Source of the DNA: Ruminococcaceae bacterium UBA1734
GTDB taxonomy: Bacteria; Bacillota; Clostridia; Oscillospirales; Acutalibacteraceae
Assembly (NCBI GenBank): GCA_002315765.1
Contig: DCIE01000028.1
Location: 42,406 to 106,405 of the forward strand
Length of the DNA stretch: 64,000 nucleotides
Direction of reading: 5' to 3'
Below the pieces are notes generated by a model. The model was given only the letters and a program-made list of their open reading frames with translations. It did not search any database and was not told the DNA's origin. A program made the position numbers and the translations under genes. Below, one piece after another: positions 8,118 through 16,987 of this stretch. Position 1 is the first letter of the stretch. Each line of letters begins with the position of its first letter.

Positions 8118-9305
8118 TTGACCTCGTTATTGTTAAAATTATTCATAAAAGACTATGAAAATATCGGCGATAAGGATGTTCGTGAAAAATACGGAGTTTT
8201 AGGGGGAATAGTGGGAATTATTTGCAATATTCTCCTTTGCTCATCAAAAATAATTTTCGGATTGGCGGCAAAAAGTATTTCCATTATTGCCGATGGACTT
8301 AATAACCTTTCGGATATGGGTTCGTCTGTAATAACCATGATTGGCTTTAAGCTTTCAAACAAACCGGCAGATAAGGACCACCCCTTCGGCCACGGAAGAA
8401 TGGAGTATATGTCGGCATTTATCGTTTCGGTGCTTATTCTTATTGTCGGTTTTGAGCTTGGCTCAAGCTCGGTTAAATCCTTAATAAACCGAGAGGCATC
8501 TCCTGTTTATTCCACCTTTTCCATAATCGTTCTTATTGGCTCGGTTGCGGTAAAGCTTTGGATGTATTTATTCAATAAAAAGTTGGGTAAAATTATTGAT
8601 TCGGATGCCTTAATGGCTACGGCTCAGGACAGTATCAACGATTGCATTACCACAACAGCCATTTTGGCAGCGGTAATAATTTCAAGAATTTTTACGGTTT
8701 CCTTTAATCTTGATGCCATATTGGCCTTGTTTGTGGCAGGATTTATTCTTTGGTCGGGTATTTCTTCGGCAAAAGATACTCTGGCAAGTATTTTGGGCAA
8801 GGCCCCCGATAAAGGTCTTATTGATGAGATTGAAAATACGGTTTTGTCCTTTGAAGGATTTATGGGTATTCATGACCTTATTGTTCACGATTACGGTCCC
8901 GGCAGACAGTTTGCCTCGGTGCATATTGAAGTGCCTCAGGATATTAATATCGTGGAATGTCATGAAAGGGTTGACCTTTGCGAAAAGGTTGTTCAGGAAA
9001 AAACAGGGGTTGAGCTTGTTATTCATATGGACCCTATTGATACCGATAACCAAGAAGTAGCAAAGACAAAGGAAGAAATGATTTCGGTTATCAAGTCCAT
9101 TGATGAAAGACTTACTTTGCACGATTTTCGTATGACTCCCACGGCACAAAAGAGAACAAATCTGATTTTTGATGTAGTTCTACCTGCAGGACTAAAGATT
9201 TCAAATGAGGAAATTATTGACCTTATTTGCAGTAAGGCAAAACAGGTAAATGATACATATTGTTGTGTTATTACGGTGGATAGGGATTTTACAGGCACTT
9301 ATTAA
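8118..9305 (+). CDS. Cation diffusion facilitator (CDF) family exporter
   Basis: 395 residues. Transmembrane region of about six helices with the CDF metal sites IIADGLNNLSDMGSS (D..N/D pair) and DHPFGHGRMEY, plus AQDSINDCITT in TM5. A C-terminal cytoplasmic domain contains HDLIVHDYGPGRQFASVHIEV and is longer than average (about 170 residues). Such proteins export Zn, Mn or related divalent ions in exchange for protons; the metal is not predictable here. The start is TTG at 8118 with AGGTGAAG upstream. It is the last gene before the terminator at 9324-9350. Confidence 0.93.
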   Translation: MTSLLLKLFIKDYENIGDKDVREKYGVLGGIVGIICNILLCSSKIIFGLAAKSISIIADGLNNLSDMGSSVITMIGFKLSNKPADKDHPFGHGRMEYMSAFIVSVLILIVGFELGSSSVKSLINREASPVYSTFSIIVLIGSVAVKLWMYLFNKKLGKIIDSDALMATAQDSINDCITTTAILAAVIISRIFTVSFNLDAILALFVAGFILWSGISSAKDTLASILGKAPDKGLIDEIENTVLSFEGFMGIHDLIVHDYGPGRQFASVHIEVPQDINIVECHERVDLCEKVVQEKTGVELVIHMDPIDTDNQEVAKTKEEMISVIKSIDERLTLHDFRMTPTAQKRTNLIFDVVLPAGLKISNEEIIDLICSKAKQVNDTYCCVITVDRDFTGTY

Positions 9306-9323
9306 GCTATAAAAGCATATTTT

Positions 9324-9350
9324 ACGGACGGTTTTAAGCCGTCCTTTTTT
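9324..9350 (+). terminator. Rho-independent terminator after the CDF gene
   Basis: GGACGG (9326-9331) pairs with CCGTCC (9339-9344) over a 7-nt loop, followed by six T. It ends the hydrolase-murF-ddl-CDF transcript. Confidence 0.88.
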
Positions 9351-9378
9351 AATGCCCGAATGTGAATAAATTGTAAAA

Positions 9379-9395
9379 GGTCAGGAAAAGTCAAA
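9379..9395 (+). promoter_or_regulatory. Possible CtsR-type operator upstream of grpE
   Basis: GGTCAGGAAAAGTCAAA matches the CtsR heptad-repeat consensus (RGTCAAA-NAN-RGTCAAA) at all but two defined positions. It lies 19 bases upstream of the grpE -35 box. Further GTCAAA half-sites occur within 100 bases: TTGACTTT at 9415 and a TTTGAC-N5-GTCAAA palindrome around 9462-9478. No CIRCE element is present. Regulation by CtsR is inferred from pattern only. Confidence 0.4.
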
Positions 9396-9414
9396 AAATT
9401 TTTTCAAAAAACTA

Positions 9415-9442
9415 TTGACTTTTGGAAAATAGTGCATATAAT
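9415..9442 (+). promoter_or_regulatory. Sigma-A promoter of grpE-dnaK-dnaJ
   Basis: TTGACT (9415-9420), 16-base spacer, TATAAT (9437-9442). Transcription would start near 9449, about 48 nt before the grpE GTG. Confidence 0.8.
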
Positions 9443-9496
9443 AATAATCGTTCCAAAGATTTTTTGACGGTAAGTCAAAGGTTAGGAGGTAGTGAA

Positions 9497-10036
9497 GTGG
9501 CTGAGGAAAATAAGGAAAAAACCACTGCCGAAGAAACGGTAGAGGAAAAAAAGGAAACCACAGGAAAGAAAGATAGGAAAAAGCAAAGCAAAACCACAAG
9601 CGAAATAGAAAACCTTAAAAAAGAGCTTGAACAAAAATCCGATTTGTTGGCAAGAACCGCCGCCGAGTTTGATAATTTTAAAAAGCGTACCGAAAGGGAA
9701 AAAAGCGGAATTGCCGAATATGCTAAGGCTTCGGTTATTAAAAAACTTTTGCCGGTTATTGATAATATTGAAAGAGCCGGTGCGGTAGACAAGGATAACC
9801 CGGATTACATTAAGGGAATAGAAATGATAATAAAGCAGTTCGTTTCCCTTGCCGAAACTCTTGAGATTGTAGAAATCGGGGAGGTCGGAGAAAAGTTTGA
9901 CCCTAATTTCCATGATGCGGTAATGCACATTGAGGATGAAAATTTAGGTGAAAACGAGATTGCCCAAGTTTTGCAAAAGGGTTATAAATTAGGAGACACA
10001 GTAATAAGACCTGCCATGGTACAGGTTGCTAATTAA
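9497..10036 (+). CDS. grpE: GrpE nucleotide exchange factor
   Basis: 179 residues from the GTG at 9497, chosen because AGGAGG sits 7 bases upstream; an upstream in-frame ATG at 9422 lies inside the promoter. A charged, disordered N-terminus (about 1-55) is followed by the long coiled coil ([25 protein letters not shown]) and the beta domain ([36 protein letters not shown]). GrpE releases ADP from DnaK. It is first in grpE-dnaK-dnaJ; hrcA, which often heads this operon in Firmicutes, is absent. Confidence 0.95.
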   Translation: MAEENKEKTTAEETVEEKKETTGKKDRKKQSKTTSEIENLKKELEQKSDLLARTAAEFDNFKKRTEREKSGIAEYAKASVIKKLLPVIDNIERAGAVDKDNPDYIKGIEMIIKQFVSLAETLEIVEIGEVGEKFDPNFHDAVMHIEDENLGENEIAQVLQKGYKLGDTVIRPAMVQVAN

Positions 10037-10068
10037 TTAAAATATTAACTTTAAAGGAGAAAAATATT

Positions 10069-11913
10069 ATGGGAAAGATTATAGGTATTGACCTTGGTAC
10101 AACAAACTCTTGTGTAGCAGTTATGGAAGGCGGAGAGCCGGTTGTAATTGCCAACGCCGAGGGTTCAAGAACAACTCCGTCAGTAGTTGCATTTTCAAAA
10201 ACAGGAGAGAGAATGGTAGGTCAGGTTGCAAAGCGTCAGGCTATTACAAATCCTGATAGAACCATTAGCTCAATCAAGAGAGAAATGGGAACTGATTACA
10301 CTGTTGCCATTGATGATAAGAAATATACTCCGCAGGAAATTTCGGCCATTATTTTGCAGAAATTAAAGGCTGATGCCGAGAGCTATTTGGGCACAACGGT
10401 TACAGAGGCTGTTATTACCGTTCCTGCTTACTTCACCGATGCACAGCGTCAGGCAACAAAGGATGCAGGTAAAATTGCCGGTCTTGAGGTTAAGAGAATT
10501 ATTAACGAGCCAACCGCCGCTGCTTTGGCATACAGTATTGATAAGGAAGACGACCAGAAGGTTATGGTATATGACCTTGGCGGTGGTACCTTTGATGTAT
10601 CTGTTATCGAAATGGGAGACGGAGTTCAAGAGGTTCTTGCAACTGCCGGTAACAACCGTTTAGGCGGAGACGACTTCGATAAGAGAATTATGGACTTTAT
10701 CGTTTCAACCTTTAAGGCTGAACAGGGTATTGACCTTTCAGGCGATAAAATGGCTATGCAGCGTGTTAAGGAAGCCGCTGAAAAGGCAAAAATTGACCTT
10801 TCCGGTATGACAACTGCCGACATTAATCTTCCTTTCATTACTGCCGATTCAACCGGTCCTAAGCATTTTGAAACAACCCTTACAAGAGCAAAGTTCAACG
10901 AACTTACCGCTGATTTGGTTGAGGCAACAATGGGACCTGTTCGTCAGGCACTTTCCGATTCGGGACTTAACAAGAACGAAATCAATAAGGTTCTTATGGT
11001 TGGCGGTTCTTCCCGTATTCCTGCCGTTCAAGAGGCTGTTAAGAACTTTATGGGCAGTGAGCCGTTTAAGGGTATCAACCCCGATGAATGTGTTGCCATC
11101 GGTGCATCGCTTCAAGCCGGTGTTTTAGGCGGAGATGTAAAGGGCTTGTTGCTTCTTGATGTTACACCGCTTTCACTCGGTATTGAAACTATGGGTGGCG
11201 TTTCCACAAAGGTTATTGAAAGAAACACCACAATTCCTACAAAGAAGAGCCAAATCTTCTCTACCGCTGCTGACGGTCAGACCTCGGTTGAGGTTCATGT
11301 ACTTCAGGGCGAACGCGAATTTGCAAAGGACAATAAAACCTTGGGTGTATTCCACCTTGACGGTATTGCTCCGGCTCCCCGTGGAATTCCTCAAATCGAA
11401 GTTACCTTTGATATTGATGCCAATGGTATCGTTCATGTATCGGCAAAGGATTTAGGAACAGGTAAAGAAAACAATATTACCATTACTTCAAATACCAATA
11501 TGTCAAAAGAAGACATTGATAAGGCTGTTAAAGAGGCTGAAAGCTATGCCGCTGAAGATAAAAAGCGCAGAGAAGCAGTGGATGTAAGAAACAATGCCGA
11601 CCAAATGATTTATCAAACCGAAAAGACTATTACCGACCTTGGCGATAAGCTTTCCGCCGATGAAAAGTCAAAAATTGAAACCGCTAAGGATGCATTAAAG
11701 GAAGCACTTAAGGGTGAAGATATTGATGCAATTAAGGCAAAGCAGGAAGAACTTCAAAAGGAACTTTATGCCGTAAGCGAAAAGGTATATAAGGCAGCTC
11801 AGGAAGCGCAGGGTGCTGCAGGTGCAAACCCGGGTGCCGACCCTAATGCCGCAGCCGGTCAGGACAATGTTTACGAAGCCGACTTTACCGATGTTGACGA
11901 TAATAAGCAGTAA
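10069..11913 (+). CDS. dnaK: Molecular chaperone DnaK (Hsp70)
   Basis: 614 residues with all Hsp70 signatures: [14 protein letters not shown] near the N-terminus, [13 protein letters not shown] (about 167-180), [14 protein letters not shown], the substrate-binding domain start [17 protein letters not shown], and the helical lid ending in an Ala/Gly/Pro-rich stretch and [12 protein letters not shown]. The ATPase cycle is driven by the DnaJ and GrpE encoded next to it. AAAGGAG lies upstream of the ATG. Length and motifs are normal. Confidence 0.98.
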   Translation: MGKIIGIDLGTTNSCVAVMEGGEPVVIANAEGSRTTPSVVAFSKTGERMVGQVAKRQAITNPDRTISSIKREMGTDYTVAIDDKKYTPQEISAIILQKLKADAESYLGTTVTEAVITVPAYFTDAQRQATKDAGKIAGLEVKRIINEPTAAALAYSIDKEDDQKVMVYDLGGGTFDVSVIEMGDGVQEVLATAGNNRLGGDDFDKRIMDFIVSTFKAEQGIDLSGDKMAMQRVKEAAEKAKIDLSGMTTADINLPFITADSTGPKHFETTLTRAKFNELTADLVEATMGPVRQALSDSGLNKNEINKVLMVGGSSRIPAVQEAVKNFMGSEPFKGINPDECVAIGASLQAGVLGGDVKGLLLLDVTPLSLGIETMGGVSTKVIERNTTIPTKKSQIFSTAADGQTSVEVHVLQGEREFAKDNKTLGVFHLDGIAPAPRGIPQIEVTFDIDANGIVHVSAKDLGTGKENNITITSNTNMSKEDIDKAVKEAESYAAEDKKRREAVDVRNNADQMIYQTEKTITDLGDKLSADEKSKIETAKDALKEALKGEDIDAIKAKQEELQKELYAVSEKVYKAAQEAQGAAGANPGADPNAAAGQDNVYEADFTDVDDNKQ

Positions 11914-11930
11914 TTTTTAAAGGTGTTGGA

Positions 11931-11955
11931 TTAGAGTGGTGTTTTGCCACTCTAA
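11931..11955 (+). other. Hairpin between dnaK and dnaJ
   Basis: TTAGAGTGG (11931-11939) pairs perfectly with CCACTCTAA (11947-11955) across a 7-nt loop. There is no strict T-run afterwards (TGCCCTTTTAC), so it is more likely a processing, stability or partial attenuation site that sets the DnaK:DnaJ ratio than a full terminator. It resembles but does not match CIRCE. Confidence 0.6.
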
Positions 11956-11993
11956 TGCCCTTTTACATAACTTGTTGGTAGGAGAAAATTATT

Positions 11994-13157
11994 TTGGCTG
12001 AAGATAAAAGAGATTATTACGAGGTCTTGGGTGTAGATAAATCCGTTGGTGATGATGACCTTAAAAAAGCATATAGAAAAGCCGCAAAGAAATATCATCC
12101 CGACCTACATCCCGGTGATAAAGAGGCGGAAAAGAACTTCAAAGAGGTAAACGAGGCTTATGAAATCTTGTCGGATAAGGAAAAAAGAGCCCGTTACGAC
12201 CAGTTCGGTCATGCCGGAGTAGACCCGAATTTCGGTGCCGGTGGCGGCGGATTCGGCGGTGGCGGATTCGGTGGATTCGGCGACTTCGGAGACCTTGGAG
12301 ATATTTTCGGTTCGTTTTTCGGCGGCGGATTCGGTGGCGGTGTCCGTCAACGGGACCCGAATGCACCGAGAAGAGGCGGAGATACCTCGGCTGCTGTTAA
12401 CCTTTCTTTTGAAGAGGCGGCAAAGGGCTGTAAAAAGACCGTAAAGGTAACAAAAATTGATAACTGTACCGATTGTGGCGGTTCGGGTTGTGAAAAGGGC
12501 AGCAGCTCTAAGACTTGTCCTGTTTGCCATGGTTCAGGTAGAGTTAACACTGTTCAGCGTACACCCTTCGGTCAAATGCAAACCCAAACCGTTTGTAATA
12601 ACTGCCACGGTAGCGGTAAAATCATTGATAATCCTTGCCACACCTGTGCCGGTAAGGGCAGAATAAGGCATACCGTTGAAAAGACCATTGATGTACCCGC
12701 CGGTATTGATGACGGACAGGTATTATCGGTAAGAGGCGGAGGAGATGCCGGAGTAAACGGCGGACCTTCAGGTGATTTAAGAGTCAGTGTTAATGTCAGA
12801 CCTCACCCGATTTTTGAGAGGGACGGTTTTGATGTTTACTGTGAAATTCCCATTACCTTTACCGAGGCTGCTTTAGGTGCCGAAATTACCGTGCCCACAT
12901 TAGAAGGAAAGGTGAAATTCCCCATTCACGAGGGTACCCAACCCGGAGATGAGTTTAAGCTGAGAGGCAAGGGTATTCAGCGACTCAATTATGCCGGAAA
13001 AGGCGACCAATATGTTAAGATAACCGTTGAAGTTCCAAAGGATTTAAGCAAGGAACAAAAGCAAAAGCTTAAGGATTTTGAGTCGGCTTGCGGTGAAAAG
13101 AACTATAAAAAGAAGAAGTCCTTCCTTGAAAAAGCAAAAGACTTCTTTAGTGAATAA
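11994..13157 (+). CDS. dnaJ: Co-chaperone DnaJ (Hsp40)
   Basis: 387 residues from a TTG at 11994 (GGAG 10 bases upstream). J-domain with HPD ([10 protein letters not shown], about residues 32-36), an unusually Gly/Phe-rich linker ([17 protein letters not shown]), the four zinc-finger repeats [24 protein letters not shown] and CHTCAGKG, and the C-terminal substrate-binding domains. It delivers unfolded proteins to DnaK and stimulates its ATPase. Last gene of the operon; the terminator at 13169-13205 follows directly. Confidence 0.97.
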   Translation: MAEDKRDYYEVLGVDKSVGDDDLKKAYRKAAKKYHPDLHPGDKEAEKNFKEVNEAYEILSDKEKRARYDQFGHAGVDPNFGAGGGGFGGGGFGGFGDFGDLGDIFGSFFGGGFGGGVRQRDPNAPRRGGDTSAAVNLSFEEAAKGCKKTVKVTKIDNCTDCGGSGCEKGSSSKTCPVCHGSGRVNTVQRTPFGQMQTQTVCNNCHGSGKIIDNPCHTCAGKGRIRHTVEKTIDVPAGIDDGQVLSVRGGGDAGVNGGPSGDLRVSVNVRPHPIFERDGFDVYCEIPITFTEAALGAEITVPTLEGKVKFPIHEGTQPGDEFKLRGKGIQRLNYAGKGDQYVKITVEVPKDLSKEQKQKLKDFESACGEKNYKKKKSFLEKAKDFFSE

Positions 13158-13168
13158 TTAAATATTTT

Positions 13169-13205
13169 CGGCTGTAAGAAGTAAGTTTTTACAGCCGTTT
13201 TTTTA
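13169..13205 (+). terminator. Rho-independent terminator after dnaJ
   Basis: CGGCTGTAA (13169-13177) pairs with TTACAGCCG (ending 13197), followed by a run of eight T. Confidence 0.9.
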
Positions 13206-13210
13206 TTGTG

Positions 13211-14692
13211 TTATAAATTCATTTCGGCAATAAATTCTCCGGAGTATTCATTAAGGAATGCTTCGGCATTTTTTATCATTGAAACAGTTGCAATATTATC
13301 TTTAAAGGAAAATGTGAAATATGCGTTTCCGAGATAAATATCAATAATTTGAAGTTTTAAAATCAATTTTTCACTTTCAGCCCAACACCCCGATACGGCA
13401 CAGTCGTATAAAAAATCGGGATTTTCGGAAGGAAGTCCGGCGTGGTAATCGGAATATCCGAGTTGGGGGAATTTCGAGAAAACATTTTTAGAAAATCCAA
13501 AGGGTAATACCTTTTCACCCTGTTCATTCTTATAAACAAATTTTCCTTCATCTCCGAAAAATTCAAAATAAAATTCCGTTATGCCGGTTGGGTTTTTATG
13601 ACAGATGAATTTCTTGCCCGAAATATTGTTTTGATATTCGGAACGGGAATTTCCTTTTAATGAAAACAACTCTAAATTTTCGGAAAGCTTAATAGAATGG
13701 TTGTATGCCGATTTATTCTCGGGAATAGGATTTTCTTTAATATTATCGTATATGTAATTGTAAAAATTATTGACAATCACTGCTTTTGCATCCGTAAATC
13801 CTTGGTTGTCGCCGGTGCAAACAAAAATTAAATCTTTTTGGGGATAGCAAAGGGTAAACTGACAACCCATACCGTTAAAACCAAATCCGTTATCCTCAAG
13901 ACACCAAATCTGAAAACCGTATCCCTTTGCAAAAATATCGGTGAACCCCGTTTCAATATTACAAACCTGTTTTGAAGTAGCAAGACTCACATATTCTTTG
14001 CTTATAAGCTGTTTGCCGTTCCATTCGCCGTTGTTCATCAGCAGTCTGGCAAAAGATGCAATATCTCTTGTGGTGCAAAGCAAAGCCGAATCACCGAAGG
14101 AATCGTCATTTTTTGTTTTAAGTATTTGTGCGTCTTTAAAGGTGTTTAAATACCTGAATATTCTTTCGTTTAACAAATCAAAAAGCGATTTCCCCGAAAC
14201 TCTCTCAACTAAGGAACAAAGTACCTGAGAAGCCGGGCTGTCATAATTCCAGCGCATACCCGACGGTATTCGGGCATTATTTTTGTTTAAGTACAAATGT
14301 GTTCTGTCAAAGTCATCACTGCAAAACCAATTCGGTGTTTCGCCACAGGTTTCCATTGTGAGCATATCTTTAACGGTCATTTGTTTCATATATTCCGGTA
14401 ATTCACCGTCAATTTTGTCGGGGAAAAAATTACAAATTTTGTCGTTGAGCTTGATTTTTCCGTCATCATAAAGCAACCCCAATGCAATAGCAACAAAACT
14501 CTTGGTTTGGGAATACATTCTGTGTACTTTATCCTTTGAAAAAGGCTTCCAATAGTATTCGGCAAAAATGTCATTGCCTTTCATCATCAGTACACTGTGG
14601 CTTACAACCCCTGCTCGTTCAATGCTTTTAATATAATTTGTAATATTTTGAGATGAAATTCCGGCAAACTCCGGCGTTATTTTTTCAAACAT
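13211..14692 (-). CDS. Serine hydrolase of the beta-lactamase/PBP-like family
   Basis: 493 residues, no signal peptide. The class C beta-lactamase-type fold is shown by the SxxK motif YSQTKS (Ser61-Lys64), the second motif RWNYDSPAS (Tyr near 155) and GYGFQIW; where a H-G-G triad usually occurs there is FNGMGCQF, with Asn in place of His. The catalytic domain covers about residues 15-330; the last ~150 residues form a separate domain I do not recognise. Such proteins include esterases, D-aminopeptidases and PBP-like enzymes; this is unlikely to be a resistance beta-lactamase, being cytoplasmic. AAGGGTGAG precedes the ATG. Confidence 0.85.
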   Translation of the reverse strand: MFEKITPEFAGISSQNITNYIKSIERAGVVSHSVLMMKGNDIFAEYYWKPFSKDKVHRMYSQTKSFVAIALGLLYDDGKIKLNDKICNFFPDKIDGELPEYMKQMTVKDMLTMETCGETPNWFCSDDFDRTHLYLNKNNARIPSGMRWNYDSPASQVLCSLVERVSGKSLFDLLNERIFRYLNTFKDAQILKTKNDDSFGDSALLCTTRDIASFARLLMNNGEWNGKQLISKEYVSLATSKQVCNIETGFTDIFAKGYGFQIWCLEDNGFGFNGMGCQFTLCYPQKDLIFVCTGDNQGFTDAKAVIVNNFYNYIYDNIKENPIPENKSAYNHSIKLSENLELFSLKGNSRSEYQNNISGKKFICHKNPTGITEFYFEFFGDEGKFVYKNEQGEKVLPFGFSKNVFSKFPQLGYSDYHAGLPSENPDFLYDCAVSGCWAESEKLILKLQIIDIYLGNAYFTFSFKDNIATVSMIKNAEAFLNEYSGEFIAEMNL

Positions 14693-14735
14693 ACTCTCAC
14701 CCTTTTATTGAAAACAATAGGCTATCTTAAAAAAC

Positions 14736-14764
14736 ATAATAACAAAATATACTTAATTAGTCAA
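14736..14764 (-). promoter_or_regulatory. Promoter of the serine hydrolase gene
   Basis: On the minus strand TTGACT (14759-14764), 17-base spacer, TATTAT (14736-14741). Its -35 is about 20 bases from the divergent YitT promoter. Confidence 0.65.
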
Positions 14765-14783
14765 ATCAAATTTGATATAGTGT

Positions 14784-14812
14784 TTGACAATTTTGTGGTT
14801 TTTATCTATAAT
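14784..14812 (+). promoter_or_regulatory. Consensus sigma-A promoter of the YitT-family gene
   Basis: TTGACA (14784-14789), 17-base spacer, TATAAT (14807-14812): a perfect consensus. Just upstream is CAAATTTGA, a small palindrome between the two divergent promoters. Confidence 0.85.
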
Positions 14813-14847
14813 TGTATGGTATTATTATGTGAAGGATGATTAATAGT

Positions 14848-15690
14848 ATGGGAAAAGGTAAAAAGTTTTTTGCGGATTATTCACTTATTACGGTGGGAGC
14901 TTTTTTAGTTGCTGCCGGACTACAACTTTTTTTAGTTCCGTTTAAATATTCATCCGGAGGAATAGGAACGCTTTCTACAATTCTGTTTTATTTTTCAAAG
15001 ATACCCATTTCGTTGTCTTATTTGGTACTCAATGCCTTTCTTTTTATTTTCGGTTGGAGATATCTGGGTAAAAATGCGGTAATTAAATCTCTGGCGGGTT
15101 CTCTTTTGCTATCCCTCTTTTTACAATTATGTACCTACATACCCATTGATATTAATGACAAGTTTATATCTTTTGTAATGGGCGGAATACTTGACGGTTT
15201 AGGCACCGGCTTGGTTATTCGTGCCGAAGCATCAACAGGCGGCGTAGATTTAGCGGCACTGATAATTAAGCATTTCTTTCCCCATTTGTCGGTTGCAACG
15301 GTAATTTTTGTGATTAACGGAATGTTGCTGGGGATTTCGGGAATTGCCTTTAAAAGCTTTTCGGTTGCATTTTACTCTATAACTGCAATGTTTGTTTCGG
15401 AAAAAATCCTTGAAATGATTTTGAATGTCGGAGTTTCCGCAAAATCCGTATTAATTATTTCCGATGAATACCAAGAAATAAAGAACTTAATATATTCTAA
15501 GTATGACAGAGGAGTTACACAGTTTGAATCAAAATCATTATTAGGTGATAGAGATAAAACTTCTCTTATTTGCGTTGCAACCCCTAAAGAAGTATCAAAA
15601 ATAATAAGGGATATTAAGTCGGTTGACAGCACGGCATTTGTTGTTGTTTCCGATGTAAAAGAGGTTATCGGACGGGGATTCACTTATTAA
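14848..15690 (+). CDS. YitT family membrane protein (DUF161 + DUF2179)
   Basis: 280 residues from the ATG at 14848, chosen because GAAGGATG lies about 10 bases upstream; the in-frame ATG at 14836 overlaps that site. About five membrane helices form the YitT domain (with LDGLGTGLVIRAEASTGGVDL, a family signature), followed by a soluble C-terminal DUF2179 domain from about residue 205 (SKSLLGDRDKTSLICVATPKEV). Found widely in Firmicutes in several copies; function unproven, transport suspected. Confidence 0.9.
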   Translation: MGKGKKFFADYSLITVGAFLVAAGLQLFLVPFKYSSGGIGTLSTILFYFSKIPISLSYLVLNAFLFIFGWRYLGKNAVIKSLAGSLLLSLFLQLCTYIPIDINDKFISFVMGGILDGLGTGLVIRAEASTGGVDLAALIIKHFFPHLSVATVIFVINGMLLGISGIAFKSFSVAFYSITAMFVSEKILEMILNVGVSAKSVLIISDEYQEIKNLIYSKYDRGVTQFESKSLLGDRDKTSLICVATPKEVSKIIRDIKSVDSTAFVVVSDVKEVIGRGFTY

Positions 15691-15717
15691 TCTCAGAGGG
15701 CTGATAGTAAACATAAT

Positions 15718-15753
15718 AAAGAGACTGTAAGCGGTTTTTTACAGTCTCTTTTT
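15718..15753. terminator. Bidirectional terminator
   Basis: AAAGAGACTGTAA (15718-15730) pairs with TTACAGTCTCTTT, with T-runs on both strands. It serves the YitT gene and, on the other strand, the convergent GH10-like gene. Confidence 0.88.
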
Positions 15754-15754
15754 G

Positions 15755-16942
15755 TTACTTGTTTTCTATTAAATTACGTGCAGCGGTATTTAGACTGTCC
15801 TGCGAAAAAAGGGAAGAATAAGAAAAATATACGAACCCCGAAACGGCGCTGTCTTTCTTTAAGATATCCACCTGTTTTGCAATAATGAAGGTGCCGTTTT
15901 TCCATTCTTTTGCATCTGGTCCTTCGGTTGTGCCGAGCTTGTAAACTCCGAGGCCTATTAAAAGCTTTGTCTTGCCGGTTTGGGTTAAATTTTTCCAAAC
16001 CTTAAGCAAATTGTCGAACCGATAGTCTTTGTCAGGATAGTCAAAACCGAAATAAAGCTGGGGAATAATCATATCCGCCAAGGGTGTTTGGCACCAAGAA
16101 ATCACATCTGCATATAATTCTTCGGTGTTTTTTCGGAGGGAGGCGGTGGGACTTATGCTGAAAACAACATTTTTATCACTGCTTTTTATCACCGAATACA
16201 TTTGGCTTACAAGGTCGGTAACATTAAAGGTACGAAAATCCTCTAAAGAAAGGGGATTTTTTGTTTTTTCTTTGTAGCTTTCGTAGGATTGTTTGTCAAA
16301 ATCCGCCGAGGTTGTAGGATAAAAATAATCGTCAATATGAATTCCGTCTACATCGTAATTATTTATTATTTCCCTTGTAACATCAAGAATTAACTTTTTA
16401 ACAACCGAGGAGGCAGGATTTAGATATATACCCTCATATACACAAACATTGTTTTGGTTTTTATAATTTTTCTCTGTAAGCCAACTGTAAGCCGGGCTTT
16501 GCTTGTTAAGCTTTTCGGTATCACTGTCGGCGGTGCGAACACGGTAAGGATTAAGCCAAGCGTGAACTTTAATGTTTTTGCTGTGGCAAATATCAATCAT
16601 TGCTTGTAAAATATCGAAATCATATCTTCGGGCATTTTCGCATAGCGGTAGGTAATCCGATTTATAATATGAATTGTGATAGGGGACGGTATGTATAAAC
16701 ATATCGGTAATGCCGAAGCTTTCGCAGTTGTTTGCAATATTTTCAAACTCGCTTTTAAAATTATCCGACTCAAGAATACCGTTAAGCTCATTATATGTAA
16801 TCCAAACACCCTTAACTTGATTTTCGGTATTTTCGGCATTGTTTTTTGAAAGGTCAGATGAAGTAACTACGGTACTTTTTGAACAACCGCAAAGAATAAT
16901 TAAAATAATAAAAACCGAAATAAGCTTTTTCAATATAATCAC
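15755..16942 (-). CDS. GH10-like (DUF187/GHL10) glycosidase lipoprotein
   Basis: 395 residues. I start at the GTG at 16942, which has AAGGAAAG 5 bases upstream; a GTG at 16969 is a poorer alternative. N-terminal lipoprotein signal with lipobox LCGC, so it is exported and lipid-anchored. The rest is a TIM-barrel of the GHL10 type: GVWITYNELNG, MFIHTVPYHNSYYKSDYLP, KVHAWLNPYRV, VDGIHIDDYFYP and DMIIPQLYFGF, with acidic residues at strand ends. It probably cleaves a glycan in the wall or environment; substrate unknown. Its start codon lies in the arm of a perfect inverted repeat shared with the phage portal stop codon. Confidence 0.87.
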   Translation of the reverse strand: MIILKKLISVFIILIILCGCSKSTVVTSSDLSKNNAENTENQVKGVWITYNELNGILESDNFKSEFENIANNCESFGITDMFIHTVPYHNSYYKSDYLPLCENARRYDFDILQAMIDICHSKNIKVHAWLNPYRVRTADSDTEKLNKQSPAYSWLTEKNYKNQNNVCVYEGIYLNPASSVVKKLILDVTREIINNYDVDGIHIDDYFYPTTSADFDKQSYESYKEKTKNPLSLEDFRTFNVTDLVSQMYSVIKSSDKNVVFSISPTASLRKNTEELYADVISWCQTPLADMIIPQLYFGFDYPDKDYRFDNLLKVWKNLTQTGKTKLLIGLGVYKLGTTEGPDAKEWKNGTFIIAKQVDILKKDSAVSGFVYFSYSSLFSQDSLNTAARNLIENK

Positions 16943-16987
16943 CGTATCTTTCCTTAAAATATAAATCACGGATAGGGTGATTATATT
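16932..16987 (-). repeat. 12-bp inverted repeat linking portal stop and GH10-like start
   Basis: AATATAATCACC (16932-16943) is perfectly inverted at 16976-16987. In the minus-strand RNA the first arm contains the portal TAA and the second contains the GTG start of the lipoprotein gene, with the Shine-Dalgarno in the loop. A nearer GTGATT (16965-16970) could pair with the same first arm instead, so two exclusive structures are possible. Confidence 0.75.

Noticed and set aside
9350..9496. CIRCE element before grpE
   Set aside because: TTAGCACTC-N9-GAGTGCTAA does not occur; only GTCAAA-type sites are present.
12235..12444. Alternative ORFs opposite and within dnaJ
   Set aside because: They arise from the Gly-rich coding repeats of dnaJ; no start signals.
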